DNA of 64,000 bases from Cupriavidus pinatubonensis (GTDB lineage: Bacteria; Pseudomonadota; Gammaproteobacteria; Burkholderiales; Burkholderiaceae): assembly GCF_019602855.1 (NCBI RefSeq), contig NZ_CP080766.1:248001-312000 (forward strand), in the 5' to 3' direction. Both the position numbers and the translations under genes were made by a program. Shown here piece after piece: positions 46,375 to 55,976 of this stretch; the stretch's first letter is position 1; each line of letters opens with the position of its first letter. A model generated the notes under the pieces. It ran no database searches, was not told where the DNA came from, and saw only the letters and a list, made by a program, of their open reading frames with translations.

Positions 46375-48096
46375 ATGCGTAGTTCCTCGACCTCGCGCTA
46401 TGCCGGGCTGTCAGTTGGCGTTATCGCCCTGATCAGTCTGGGCATCCTGCTGGTCTGGTTCGGCACGCTCGACATGCGGCACCTGCTGCGCTCGGACGAA
46501 GGCCGCTACGCGGAAATTGCCCGCGAGATGTTTGTCACCGGCGACTGGGTCACGATCCGCTACCAGGCGCTCAAGTACTTCGAGAAGCCGCCTTTCCACC
46601 TGTGGGCGACCGCGCTGTCCTATACGCTGTTTGGCATTGGCGACTGGCAGGCGCGGCTCTGCGTGGCGCTGTCCGGGGCAATCGGCCTGCTGGTTTCCGT
46701 GCTCGCCGCGCACCGCTGGTTCGGCGCACGCGCTGCCGTGCTCACCGGATTCGTGATGGTCGCTGCACCGATGTGGAACGTGGCCGCGCATTTCAATTCG
46801 CTGGATATGACGCTGTCCGGCGCCATGGCCTGCGTGCTTGCCTTCATGCTGCTCGCGCAGCATCCCCACGCCACACCGGCGGCGCGCCGCAACTGGATGC
46901 TGGCGTGCTGGGTGGCCATGGGCGTCGCCGTCCTGACCAAAGGCCTGGTCGGTATCGCGCTGCCCGGCCTTGTGCTCGTCGTCTACACGCTCGTCACGCG
47001 GGATTTCGGCCTGTGGCTTCGCCTGCATCTGGTGTCCGGCATCGTGCTGATGCTCGTGGTCACGGTGCCATGGTTCTGGCTGGTGTCGGAACGCAATCCC
47101 GAATTCCTGAACTTCTTCTTCATCCACGAACACTGGCAGCGTTACACCTCGACGGTGCATTCGCGCAAGGGTCCGCTGTGGTTCTTCGTGCCGTTGCTGG
47201 TGGCGGGCTTCCTGCCGTGGCTGGGCGCATTCCCGGGCATGTGGCAAGCGGTGCGCGAACGCGCAGGCGTGGAGCGCGGCAGCGTCGCGCGGCCATTCCA
47301 GCCGGCGCTGCTTGCTGCGATCTGGGCCATTGCGATCTTCGTGTTCTTCAGCCTGTCGGGCTCGAAGCTGCCAGGCTATATCGTGCCGATCTTCCCGGCG
47401 CTGGGCATCCTGGCCGGCGTGGCACTCGACACCGCGACGGAACGCTCATGGCGGCGCCAGGTGAACTTCATGCTGGTCCTGGGCGTGCTCGGCCTGCTCG
47501 CCACGCCTTATGTGGCAACCCTCGACAAGCCCAGCACGCCAAACGTGGTCTATCGCGAGTTCGCGCTGTGGGTAGGCCTGGCCTTCGCCTGCATGCTGGC
47601 TGGCGCGTTGCTTGCACGGCACCTGCTGCGCACGCGTGGGGTATTTGCAAGCGTCGTCGCCTATGCTGTGGCCATGTTCCTGTGCGCGACACTTGCCTTC
47701 CGCGGGCATGAAGCCATGGGGCGTCCCGCTTCCGGCGCTGACCTGGTTCCTGCGATCAACGCGGTGCTGACGCCCGATATGCCGATTTACAGCGTGCGGC
47801 TGCTCGATCACACCCTGCCGTTCTACCTTCGCCGCACCGTCATCCTCGTCGAGCACCCCGACGAACTGGAGTTCGGTGTGGGCCAGGAGCCGCAGAAATG
47901 GATTCCCACCGTCGATGCCTTTGCCGAACGCTGGAGACAAGGCCCGCACGCCATTGCCATGATGTCGGCCGAGACGTTCGCCGACCTGACGGCGCGCGGC
48001 GTCCCGATGTTCACCATCGGCCAGGACAAGCGTCGCATCGTCGTGGCAAATTTCCCGCTGCCGGCAACCGCCCGGCCTCAATCTTCGAAGGACTGA
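46375..48096 (+). CDS. arnT: Undecaprenyl-phosphate L-Ara4N transferase-type glycosyltransferase
   Basis: A 573-residue PMT-family (GT83) integral membrane protein. The periplasmic loop motif RSDEGRYAEIAREM and the following FEKPPFHLW are the hallmarks of ArnT-type lipid-linked sugar transferases; about twelve hydrophobic segments follow. ArnT moves 4-amino-4-deoxy-L-arabinose from undecaprenyl phosphate to lipid A at the periplasmic face, lowering the negative charge and polymyxin binding. The GGGAG ribosome-binding site precedes ATG 46375. It heads the arn operon here, whereas in enterics it is near the end. Confidence 0.87.
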   Translation: MRSSSTSRYAGLSVGVIALISLGILLVWFGTLDMRHLLRSDEGRYAEIAREMFVTGDWVTIRYQALKYFEKPPFHLWATALSYTLFGIGDWQARLCVALSGAIGLLVSVLAAHRWFGARAAVLTGFVMVAAPMWNVAAHFNSLDMTLSGAMACVLAFMLLAQHPHATPAARRNWMLACWVAMGVAVLTKGLVGIALPGLVLVVYTLVTRDFGLWLRLHLVSGIVLMLVVTVPWFWLVSERNPEFLNFFFIHEHWQRYTSTVHSRKGPLWFFVPLLVAGFLPWLGAFPGMWQAVRERAGVERGSVARPFQPALLAAIWAIAIFVFFSLSGSKLPGYIVPIFPALGILAGVALDTATERSWRRQVNFMLVLGVLGLLATPYVATLDKPSTPNVVYREFALWVGLAFACMLAGALLARHLLRTRGVFASVVAYAVAMFLCATLAFRGHEAMGRPASGADLVPAINAVLTPDMPIYSVRLLDHTLPFYLRRTVILVEHPDELEFGVGQEPQKWIPTVDAFAERWRQGPHAIAMMSAETFADLTARGVPMFTIGQDKRRIVVANFPLPATARPQSSKD

Positions 48097-48106
48097 ACCC
48101 GGCGCC

Positions 48107-48478
48107 ATGACGCTATCGACTTTCGCTTTCATCTTCACCGGCGTGCTGCTCAATGCCGCCGCGCAACTGCTGCTCAAGGCCGGCGTCAACGCCGTCGGCG
48201 CCATCACGATCGAACGGAGCACACTACTGCTCACGGCACTGCGCGTGCTGACGCAGTGGCCCGTGCTCGCCGGGCTGACCTTGTACGTGGTCAGCGTTGG
48301 CGTGTGGATCGTCGGCCTCTCGCGCGTCGATGTATCGATCGCCTATCCGATGCTGTCGCTCGGCTATGTCGTCAATGCGCTCGCCGCGTGGTGGCTGTTC
48401 GGCGAGATGATCGGGCCGCTGCGCGTGTTCGGCATCCTGCTGATCCTGGCCGGCGTGTTCCTGATCGCGCGCTCGTGA
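48107..48478 (+). CDS. SMR/EamA-type flippase subunit, ArnE/ArnF-like
   Basis: A 123-residue protein with four membrane spans and the SMR-like features GVLLNAAAQLLLKAG and VDVSIAYPMLSLGYVVNALA. In enterobacteria ArnE and ArnF together flip undecaprenyl-phosphate-Ara4N across the inner membrane. Only one such gene occurs in this operon, so it may act as a homodimer. It lies 10 bp after arnT and 43 bp before arnB. Confidence 0.85.
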   Translation: MTLSTFAFIFTGVLLNAAAQLLLKAGVNAVGAITIERSTLLLTALRVLTQWPVLAGLTLYVVSVGVWIVGLSRVDVSIAYPMLSLGYVVNALAAWWLFGEMIGPLRVFGILLILAGVFLIARS

Positions 48479-48521
48479 TCCGGCGCCCCTTTATGCTGCA
48501 TACCTACTGGCAAGCTACCCG

Positions 48522-49697
48522 ATGACCGCTACCGCCGCTTCCGAATTCCTTCCCTTCGTCCGGCCCGAGATCGACGCGGACACCATTGCCGAAGTCGGCA
48601 AGGTGCTGGCATCCGGCTGGATCACCTCCGGCCCGAAGATGCAGGCGTTCGAGGACGCCCTGTCCCAGCTCTTTGGCGGACGCCCCGTGCGCACCTTCGC
48701 CAATGGCTCGGCCACGATGGAAATCGCGCTGCGGATCGCGGACATCGGCCCCGGCGATGAAGTCATCACCACGCCGATCACGTGGGTCGCCACCGCGAAC
48801 GTGGTGCTCGCCGTGGGCGCGAAGCCCGTGTTCGTCGACATCGACCCGCGCACGCGCAATATCGACCTCGACGCCGTGGAAGCGGCCATCACGCCGCGTA
48901 CGCGCGCCATCATGCCGGTGTACCTGTCTGGCCTGCCGGTCGACATGGACCGCCTCTATGCGATCGCCACCAAATACAATCTGCGCGTGATCGAAGATGC
49001 CGCGCAGGCCATCGATTCGCGCTGGCAAGGCAAGCGCATCGGCGCCTTTGGCGACCTGGTCAGCTTCAGCTTCCAGGCCAACAAGAACATCACCAGCGTC
49101 GAGGGCGGCTGCCTGGTGATGAACACGCCGGAAGAAGCCGTGCGCGCCGAACGCCTGCGCCTGCAGGGCGTGATCCGCTCGGGCATGGACGGCATGGACG
49201 TCGAAGAGCCCGGTGGCAAGTTCAACCTGACCGACGTGAATGCCGCGATCGGCCTCGCGCAGCTCGCAAAGCTCGACGCCATCACCGCGCGCCGCGCCGC
49301 ACTGGCCGAGACCTATTTCCGATGCGCCGCCGACGCGGGGCTGGCCGAACTCGGCATTGAACTGCCCCAGCCGCTGGACCCGCAGCAAGCCACGACCAAC
49401 TGGCACATGTTCCAGGTCGTGCTGCCCACGGAGCGCCTCGAAGGCGGCCCGCAGCAGGCTCGCCAGAACGTGATGCAGGCCATGCGCGAGCGCGGCATCG
49501 GCACCGGCGTGCACTATCCCCCGATTCACCTTTTCACCTACTACCGTTCCCTTGGCTGGCGCGCTGGCATGCTGCCGCACGCCGAACGCATCGGTCGCGG
49601 CATCGTCACGCTGCCGCTGTTCCCCGCCATGCAAGCCGCCGATGTGGAACGGGTCTGCGCAACTCTCAGCGAAACATGCAAACGTCTCTCCAAATGA
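48522..49697 (+). CDS. arnB: UDP-Ara4O aminotransferase
   Basis: The 391-residue DegT/DnrJ/EryC1-family enzyme transfers an amino group from glutamate to UDP-4-keto-arabinose. The PLP lysine is K188 in SFQANKNITS, the same number as in Salmonella ArnB. The cofactor-binding segment IEDAAQAIDS is also present. It overlaps arnC by 4 bp. It acts in the cytoplasm after ArnA oxidative decarboxylation. Confidence 0.95.
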   Translation: MTATAASEFLPFVRPEIDADTIAEVGKVLASGWITSGPKMQAFEDALSQLFGGRPVRTFANGSATMEIALRIADIGPGDEVITTPITWVATANVVLAVGAKPVFVDIDPRTRNIDLDAVEAAITPRTRAIMPVYLSGLPVDMDRLYAIATKYNLRVIEDAAQAIDSRWQGKRIGAFGDLVSFSFQANKNITSVEGGCLVMNTPEEAVRAERLRLQGVIRSGMDGMDVEEPGGKFNLTDVNAAIGLAQLAKLDAITARRAALAETYFRCAADAGLAELGIELPQPLDPQQATTNWHMFQVVLPTERLEGGPQQARQNVMQAMRERGIGTGVHYPPIHLFTYYRSLGWRAGMLPHAERIGRGIVTLPLFPAMQAADVERVCATLSETCKRLSK

Positions 49698-50653
49698 GCC
49701 CGGTCGAGGTTTCGGTCGTCATTCCGGTCTACAACGAAGAAGACGGGCTGCAAGCCCTGTTCGATCGTCTGTATCCGGCGCTCGATGGCCTTGGTGACTC
49801 GTACGAGGTCATTTTCATCAATGACGGCAGCGTCGACCGCTCGGCGGCCATGCTCGCCGCGCAGTTCCACAAGCGCCCGGACGTGACCCGGGTGGTGCTG
49901 TTCAACGGCAATTTCGGCCAGCACATGGCCATCCTGGCCGGCTTCGAGCACACGCGCGGCAAGATCGTGATCACGCTGGACGCAGACCTGCAGAACCCAC
50001 CCGAGGAAATCCCGCGTCTCGTGCAGACCATGCGCGAAGGCCATGACTACGTCGGCACGATCCGCCGCCAGCGCAACGACACGGCGTTTCGCCGCTATGC
50101 GTCGCGCGCCATGAATGGCCTGCGCGAGCGGATCACGAAGATCCGCATGACGGACCAGGGCTGCATGCTGCGCGCGTATGACCGCAATGTGGTCGACACG
50201 ATCAACGCCTGCCGCGAGGTCAACACGTTCATTCCCGCGCTGGCCTACACGTTTGCGTCGAGCCCGGTGGAAATCGAAGTCGGCCACGAGCAGCGTCATG
50301 CCGGCGAGTCGAAGTACTCGCTGTACCAGCTCATCCGCCTGAACTTCGACCTGGTGACCGGTTTCTCGATCGTTCCGCTGCAATGGTTCTCGGCCATCGG
50401 TACGGTACTGTCGCTGTTGTCCGGCGTGCTGTTCGTGGTGCTGCTGATGCGCCGGTTCCTGTTCGGCTCGGAAGTGCAGGGTGTGTTCACCCTGTTCGCC
50501 ATGAACTTCTTCCTGATCGGCATCCTGCTGTTCGGCCTGGGCCTGCTCGGCGAATACGTGGGCCGCATCTACCAGGAAGTGCGCGACCGGCCGCGCTACC
50601 GTATCAAGGCCGTCCTTGAGGCGGAGCCTTCCCGCCACCGGACGGAGGCATGA
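49694..50653 (+). CDS. arnC: Undecaprenyl-phosphate 4-formamido-L-arabinose transferase
   Basis: A 319-residue GT2-family glycosyltransferase with the N-terminal VSVVIPVYNEEDGL strand, the nucleotide-sugar-binding ITLDADLQNPPEE and two C-terminal membrane spans (about residues 230-290). It transfers formylated Ara4N from UDP to undecaprenyl phosphate at the cytoplasmic face. The start ATG 49694 overlaps the arnB stop (ATGA); an ATG 18 bp upstream in arnB is less likely. Confidence 0.94.
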   Translation: MSPVEVSVVIPVYNEEDGLQALFDRLYPALDGLGDSYEVIFINDGSVDRSAAMLAAQFHKRPDVTRVVLFNGNFGQHMAILAGFEHTRGKIVITLDADLQNPPEEIPRLVQTMREGHDYVGTIRRQRNDTAFRRYASRAMNGLRERITKIRMTDQGCMLRAYDRNVVDTINACREVNTFIPALAYTFASSPVEIEVGHEQRHAGESKYSLYQLIRLNFDLVTGFSIVPLQWFSAIGTVLSLLSGVLFVVLLMRRFLFGSEVQGVFTLFAMNFFLIGILLFGLGLLGEYVGRIYQEVRDRPRYRIKAVLEAEPSRHRTEA

Positions 50654-51588
50654 TGCGCGCAGTCGTCTTTGGCTACCACAACGTCGGCGACCGCTGCCTG
50701 CGCGTGCTGCACGCGCGCGGCGTCGATGTGGCGCTGGTCGTCACGCACCGTGACCGCGCTGACGAGAACATCTGGTTCCGCCGCGTGGCGGATACGGCTA
50801 CGGAACTCGGCATCCCGTTTATCTACGGCGAAGACCCGGCCGATCCGGCGATTGCCCAGGCCGTGCGCGACGCGAGCCCCGACGTGATCTTCTCGTTCTA
50901 CTACCGCTCGATGATCCCGGCGAGCGTGCTGGCGCTGGCCCCACAAGGCGCCTTCAACATGCACGGCTCGCTGTTGCCTAAGTACCGCGGCCGCGTGCCG
51001 GTGAACTGGGCCGTGCTGCATGGCGAAACGGAAACCGGCGCCACGCTGCATGCGATGGAAGCCAAACCGGACGCCGGCTACATCGTGGACCAGACCGCGG
51101 TGCCCATTCTGCCGGACGACACGGCCGGCGAAGTCTTCGAGAAAGTCACCGTGGCCGCCGAGCAGACGCTGTGGCGCGCGCTGCCGGCCATGATGGCAGG
51201 CAACACGCCGCAACATCCGAACGTGCTGGCACAAGGCAGCTACTTCTCGGGTCGCCGTCCCGAGGATGGCCGCGTCGACTGGAGCCGCCCCGCGGCCGAG
51301 GTCTACAACCTGATCCGCGCGGTGGCGCCGCCCTACCCCGGCGCGTTCACCGACATCGCCGGCCAGCGCTTCGTCGTTGCGCAGGCGCGCCGCCCGCTGT
51401 CCGCCCCGGCGCTGCCGACCGGCTGGCGCCCCGGCCTGCACGTGAGCCAGGGCCAGATCATCGGCCTGTGCGGCGACGGCGGCCAGGTGCGCATCGACAC
51501 TCTGCTTAATGCCGCGACATCCGCGCCGGTCACCGCGCAAGCGCTGGCACCCATTCTTACCGAACAGTCCAACGAGGAAAACCGATGA
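50650..51588 (+). CDS. arnA: UDP-Ara4N formyltransferase (ArnA N-terminal half as a separate protein)
   Basis: A 312-residue formyltransferase matching residues 1-300 of E. coli ArnA. The catalytic asparagine and histidine occur in FNMHGSLLPKYRGR and the aspartate in EAKPDAGYI. Counted from the second of two adjacent ATGs these are N102, H104 and D140, the E. coli numbers. It formylates UDP-Ara4N with 10-formyl-tetrahydrofolate. It overlaps arnC and the dehydrogenase gene by 4 bp each. In E. coli this domain is fused to the dehydrogenase. Confidence 0.92.
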   Translation: MMRAVVFGYHNVGDRCLRVLHARGVDVALVVTHRDRADENIWFRRVADTATELGIPFIYGEDPADPAIAQAVRDASPDVIFSFYYRSMIPASVLALAPQGAFNMHGSLLPKYRGRVPVNWAVLHGETETGATLHAMEAKPDAGYIVDQTAVPILPDDTAGEVFEKVTVAAEQTLWRALPAMMAGNTPQHPNVLAQGSYFSGRRPEDGRVDWSRPAAEVYNLIRAVAPPYPGAFTDIAGQRFVVAQARRPLSAPALPTGWRPGLHVSQGQIIGLCGDGGQVRIDTLLNAATSAPVTAQALAPILTEQSNEENR

Positions 51589-52637
51589 AAAAGGTCCTGA
51601 TTCTTGGCGTCAACGGCTTCATCGGCCACCACTTGACGCGCCGCATCCTGGAAACGACGTCGTGGGAGGTCTACGGCATGGACATGTCGTCCGACCGCCT
51701 CGGTGACCTCGTCGACCATCCGCGCATGCACTTCTTTGAAGGTGACATCACCATCAACAAGGAGTGGATCGAGTACAACATCCGCAAGTGCGACGTGGTG
51801 CTGCCGCTGGTGGCCATCGCCACGCCCGCGACCTACGTGCGCCAGCCGCTGCGCGTGTTCGAGCTCGACTTCGAGGCGAACCTGCCGATCGTGCGCGCCG
51901 CCGTGAAGTACGGCAAGCACCTGGTGTTCCCGTCGACCTCCGAGGTCTACGGCATGTGCGCCGACGACGAATTCGATCCCGAGTCGTCGCCGCTGATCTA
52001 CGGTCCGATCAACAAGCCGCGCTGGATCTACGCCTGCTCCAAGCAGCTCATGGATCGCGTGATCCACGCTTACGGCATGGAGCAAGGCCTGAACTACACG
52101 CTGTTCCGCCCGTTCAACTGGATCGGTGCGGGACTCGACTCGATCTTCGAATCGAAGGAAGGTTCGTCGCGCGTGGTCACGCAGTTCCTCGGCCACATCG
52201 TGCGCGGCGAGCCGATCAAGCTCGTCGACGGCGGCGAGCAGAAGCGTGCGTTTGCCGATATCTCGGACGGCATCTCGGCGCTGATGCGCATCATCGAGAA
52301 CCCGAACGGCATCGCCACGGGCAAGATCTTCAATATCGGCAACCCGTCGAACATCCACTCGGTGCGCGAGCTCGCCGAGATGATGCTGAAGATGGCCGCC
52401 GACTATCCCGAATACGCCGAGGAAGCGCGCAAGACGCAAATCGTCGAGACCTCGTCGGGCGACTTCTACGGCAAGGGCTACCAGGACGTGCAGCACCGCG
52501 TGCCGAAGATCGACAACACCATGCAGGAACTCGGCTGGAAGCCCGAGGTGACGATGGAACAGGCGCTGCGCCGGATCTTCGAGGCGTATCGCGAGAAGGT
52601 CGTCGAGGCCCGCACGCTGGTCGACGGCGACAACTGA
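51585..52637 (+). CDS. UDP-glucuronate C4-dehydrogenase/decarboxylase (ArnA C-terminal half as a separate protein)
   Basis: A 350-residue SDR enzyme: Rossmann motif GVNGFIGHHL, catalytic serine-glutamate pair in FPSTSEVYGM, YACSK (Y-x3-K) and an arginine in KRAFADISDG like R619 of E. coli ArnA. It oxidises UDP-glucuronic acid and releases CO2 to give UDP-4-keto-arabinose with NAD. The ATGA overlap with the formyltransferase gene suggests the two halves are made together. It is followed 10 bp later by arnD. Confidence 0.92.
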   Translation: MKKVLILGVNGFIGHHLTRRILETTSWEVYGMDMSSDRLGDLVDHPRMHFFEGDITINKEWIEYNIRKCDVVLPLVAIATPATYVRQPLRVFELDFEANLPIVRAAVKYGKHLVFPSTSEVYGMCADDEFDPESSPLIYGPINKPRWIYACSKQLMDRVIHAYGMEQGLNYTLFRPFNWIGAGLDSIFESKEGSSRVVTQFLGHIVRGEPIKLVDGGEQKRAFADISDGISALMRIIENPNGIATGKIFNIGNPSNIHSVRELAEMMLKMAADYPEYAEEARKTQIVETSSGDFYGKGYQDVQHRVPKIDNTMQELGWKPEVTMEQALRRIFEAYREKVVEARTLVDGDN

Positions 52638-52647
52638 GTACGGACCC

Positions 52648-53541
52648 ATGGCCAGAATCGCCCTCAAGGTCGACGTCGACACGCTGCGCGGTACGCGCGA
52701 AGGCGTGCCGACGCTGTTGTCCATGCTGGACGCGGTGCAGGCGCAGGCTACCTTCCTGTACAGCCTGGGACCGGACCACACCGGCTGGGCGCTGCGCCGG
52801 GTGTTCCGGCCGGGTTTCCTCAAGAAGGTGTCGCGCACGTCGGTGGTCTCCAACTATGGCCTGCGCACGCTGATGTACGGCGTGCTACTGCCGGGGCCGG
52901 ACATCGGCCGCAAGGCCGCTGCCGAGATGCGCGCGGCGCGTACGGCCGGACATGAATGCGGCATCCACACGTGGGACCATGTCTACTGGCAGGACAACGT
53001 GCGCCAGCGCGACCCGGCGTGGACGCGCCGGCAGATGCAGAACGCATTCGACCGCTACGTCGATATCTTCGGGGAGGCACCGCCCACGCATGGCGCGGCG
53101 GGCTGGCAGATGAACGACGAGGCGTTCCGCCAGATCGACGACTGGGGCATGGCCTATGCGTCCGACGGACGCGGCACGGCGCCGTATATCCCGGCCGTCG
53201 GTGGCGTGGCGTGCCGTCACGTGCAGATGCCCACGACGCTGCCTACGCTAGATGAAATGATCGGCGTGGACGGCCTCACCGAGGACAACGTCCATGAGGC
53301 CGTGCTGCGGCTCACGGAAGCCAACGTTGGCGACCACGTCTTCACGCTGCATACGGAGCTGGAAGGCGGCAAGCTCGCGCCCGTGTTCCGCCGCCTGCTG
53401 CAGGGCTGGCGCGCGCAGGGGCATGAGCTGGTGTCGATGGCCACGTACTACCGGCATATCGACCGCGACACGCTGCCGACGTTGCCGGTGACGTGGGGGT
53501 CGATCGAGGGACGCAGCGGCGAGCTGATCATCCAGCCCTGA
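52648..53541 (+). CDS. arnD: Undecaprenyl-phosphate-4-formamido-arabinose deformylase
   Basis: A 297-residue polysaccharide-deacetylase (NodB) family protein. The metal-binding aspartate is in LKVDVDTLRG and the histidines are in ECGIHTWDHVYWQD. It removes the formyl group from undecaprenyl-phosphate-Ara4FN before export. It is the last gene of the arn operon and is followed by a GC-rich hairpin. Confidence 0.93.
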   Translation: MARIALKVDVDTLRGTREGVPTLLSMLDAVQAQATFLYSLGPDHTGWALRRVFRPGFLKKVSRTSVVSNYGLRTLMYGVLLPGPDIGRKAAAEMRAARTAGHECGIHTWDHVYWQDNVRQRDPAWTRRQMQNAFDRYVDIFGEAPPTHGAAGWQMNDEAFRQIDDWGMAYASDGRGTAPYIPAVGGVACRHVQMPTTLPTLDEMIGVDGLTEDNVHEAVLRLTEANVGDHVFTLHTELEGGKLAPVFRRLLQGWRAQGHELVSMATYYRHIDRDTLPTLPVTWGSIEGRSGELIIQP

Positions 53542-53554
53542 GCATCACCGCCCG

Positions 53555-53577
53555 GCCGGGCGCGCCTGGCGCCCGGC
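53555..53577. terminator. GC-rich hairpin between convergent arnD and cadA
   Basis: GCCGGGCGC (53555-53563) pairs perfectly with GCGCCCGGC (53569-53577) around GCCTG, followed by TTGTT on the plus strand. It lies in the 52-bp gap between the convergent genes and is the likely arn-operon terminator. Confidence 0.7.
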
Positions 53578-53593
53578 TTGTTCCCATTGGCCG

Positions 53594-55945
53594 CTACCGC
53601 CGCGCCAGCCGCAGCCCGTTGAACACCACCAGCAGGCTCGCGCCCATATCGGCGAATACCGCCATCCACATCGTCCCCATCCCGGCCAGGGTCAGCGCGA
53701 GAAACACGGCCTTGATGCCGAGCGCCAGCGTGATGTTCTGCCACAGGATGCGCGACGTGCTCCGCGACAGCCGCACGAATGCGGGAATCTTGCGCAGGTC
53801 GTCGTCCATCAGCGCCACGTCGGCGGTTTCAATCGCGGTATCGGTGCCCGCGGCGCCCATCGCAAAGCCGATGTCCGCACGCGCGAGCGCCGGGGCGTCG
53901 TTGATGCCGTCGCCCACCATGCCGACCTTGCCACGCGCGGCATGCGTGTCGGCGGCCAGCGTGCCGATGGCGTCCGCCTTGTCCTGCGGCAACTGGTTGC
54001 CCCGCGCCTCGTCAATGCCGACCTGTGCGCCGATTGCCTGCGCCGTATGCGGGTTGTCTCCGGACAGCATGATGGTCTTCACGCCAAGCGCGTGCAGTTC
54101 GGCAATGGCCTGCCGGCTGGTGTCGCGCACGGTATCGGCCACGGCGAACATGGCCAGCGCTGCTGCCGCGCCGTCCTTGCCGAGGCGGGCCAGCAGCACC
54201 GCGGTCTTGCCCTGACGCTCAAGCGCCTCCAGACGATCTTCCAGCGCGGGCGAGCATGCGCCCATGTCGTGGATCAGGCGGTGGTTGCCCAGGCAGTAGT
54301 CGTCGCCATCAATACGGCCGCGCGTGCCGCGACCGGCCAGCGCCTCGAACTCCGTGACGTCAAGCAACGCGATGCCGTCGGCCTGCGCCGCCGTGGCCAC
54401 GGCCTTCGACACCGGATGATCGGAACGTGCGGCAAGGCTCGCGGCAATCGCGCGTGCGCGGGGCGCATCCTCCACGAGCATCGCGTAATCGGTCTGCGCA
54501 GGCTTGCCGTGCGTGATGGTGCCGGTCTTATCGAGTGCGACCCATGACAGGTCCTTGCCCTGCTCCAGGTACACCCCGCCCTTGATCAGGATGCCTCGCC
54601 GCGCGGCCGCCGCAAGGCCGCTGACGATGGTCACCGGCGTGGAAATCACGAGCGCGCACGGGCACGCGATCACCAGCAGCACCAGCGCCTTGTAGATCCA
54701 GTCGACCCACGATGCGCCCGTCACCAGCGGCGGCACCACCGCCACTGCCAGCGCGATGGCGAACACCGTTGGTGTATAGATGCGCGCGAACTGGTCGACA
54801 AAGCGCTGCGTCGGCGCGCGGCTGGCCTGCGCGGCCTCGACCGCGTGGATGATGCGGGCCAGCGTGGAATCGTTGGCCGGCGCCGTGACCTCGTATTCAA
54901 TCTCGCCCGACTGGTTGATCGAGCCTGCGAACAGCGCGTCGCCAACGCCCTTGTCGACCGGCACGCTTTCGCCGGTGATGGGCGCCTGGTCCAGCGCCGA
55001 CTGCCCGCGCACCACGCGCCCGTCCAGGGCCACGCGCTCGCCGGGGCGCAATCGGACCACTGCGCCCACCGCCACGCCGGCGGCGGGCACGCCAGCCCAG
55101 GTGCCATCCAACTGACGGACGGTCGCCTGCTCAGGCGCCATTGCCATCAGGCCACGGATCGCGTTGCGCGCGCGATCCAGCGACGCGGCCTCGATGCGTT
55201 CGGCCAGCGCGAACAGCACCATGACCATGGCCGCCTCCGGCCATTCGCGCAAAACCAGTGCGCCGGTCACGGCAATGCTCATCAGCGCGTTGATGTTCAG
55301 GTTGGCGTTGCGCAGCGCGATCCAGCCCTTGCGGTAGGTCGTCAGCCCGCCGAGCGCCACCGCAGCAATGGCGAGCAAGGCCGGCAACCACGTATTGCCG
55401 AGTCCCGCCCATTCGGTGACTTCGGCGCCGATCGCCGCCACGCCCGCGAGCGCCAGCGGCCACCACGGCTTGTGTTCTGCGGCGGGCAGCGGCGCTGCCT
55501 GTTCCGGGACGAGGGGCTCGGCCTTCATACCGAGGCTCGCAATGGCATTCACCACGGACTCGGTCGACGCCAGCGTGTGATGCACGGTCAGCACGCGCTG
55601 CATCAAGTTGAAATCGAGCGCCGCCACGCCGGCCATGCCGCCGAGCTTGTTGCGGATCAGCGTCTCCTCGGTGGGGCAGTCCATCGCGTCGATGCGATAG
55701 CTGGCCGAACCCGCGCCGGCCGGGATGGCTACGTAAGCTGCAGGCGCGACGCTGATCGTCGTACTGCATGCGCTGCCACAGCAGGCTGGCGCTTGCGGCG
55801 CATGGTCGTGATGATCGTGGCCGTGATCATGATCGTGGCCATGGTGGTGGCCATGGTCGTCGCGGGTACGCGCGTGATCGTGGCCGCAGCCTTCGCTGCG
55901 AACGTGTTCGTGTGGCAATGCGTGTTCAGGTGTCGTGCGAGCCAT
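53594..55945 (-). CDS. cadA: Heavy-metal P1B-type ATPase (Cd/Zn/Pb exporter)
   Basis: A 783-residue P-type ATPase. The first 48 residues hold 16 histidines, then a CCGSAC cluster (55-60) and a heavy-metal-associated domain with MDCPTEE (88-94) in place of GMTCxxC. The transport motif is C428-P-C430, the phosphorylated aspartate D472 in DKTGT, and the hinge GDGINDAPAL is near the C terminus. It exports Zn, Cd or Pb from the cytoplasm. ATG 55945 is chosen because the promoter -10 overlaps the alternative ATG 55978. It is divergent from czcI. Confidence 0.94.
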   Translation of the reverse strand: MARTTPEHALPHEHVRSEGCGHDHARTRDDHGHHHGHDHDHGHDHHDHAPQAPACCGSACSTTISVAPAAYVAIPAGAGSASYRIDAMDCPTEETLIRNKLGGMAGVAALDFNLMQRVLTVHHTLASTESVVNAIASLGMKAEPLVPEQAAPLPAAEHKPWWPLALAGVAAIGAEVTEWAGLGNTWLPALLAIAAVALGGLTTYRKGWIALRNANLNINALMSIAVTGALVLREWPEAAMVMVLFALAERIEAASLDRARNAIRGLMAMAPEQATVRQLDGTWAGVPAAGVAVGAVVRLRPGERVALDGRVVRGQSALDQAPITGESVPVDKGVGDALFAGSINQSGEIEYEVTAPANDSTLARIIHAVEAAQASRAPTQRFVDQFARIYTPTVFAIALAVAVVPPLVTGASWVDWIYKALVLLVIACPCALVISTPVTIVSGLAAAARRGILIKGGVYLEQGKDLSWVALDKTGTITHGKPAQTDYAMLVEDAPRARAIAASLAARSDHPVSKAVATAAQADGIALLDVTEFEALAGRGTRGRIDGDDYCLGNHRLIHDMGACSPALEDRLEALERQGKTAVLLARLGKDGAAAALAMFAVADTVRDTSRQAIAELHALGVKTIMLSGDNPHTAQAIGAQVGIDEARGNQLPQDKADAIGTLAADTHAARGKVGMVGDGINDAPALARADIGFAMGAAGTDTAIETADVALMDDDLRKIPAFVRLSRSTSRILWQNITLALGIKAVFLALTLAGMGTMWMAVFADMGASLLVVFNGLRLARR

Positions 55946-55976
55946 TTCTTCTTTCCCGCTGGTTTGACTTGATGCC

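Noticed and set aside
46184-46432. A possible 82-residue gene upstream of and overlapping arnT
   Set aside because: No clear ribosome-binding site, no family likeness, a composition rich in Arg and Pro, and it runs into arnT.
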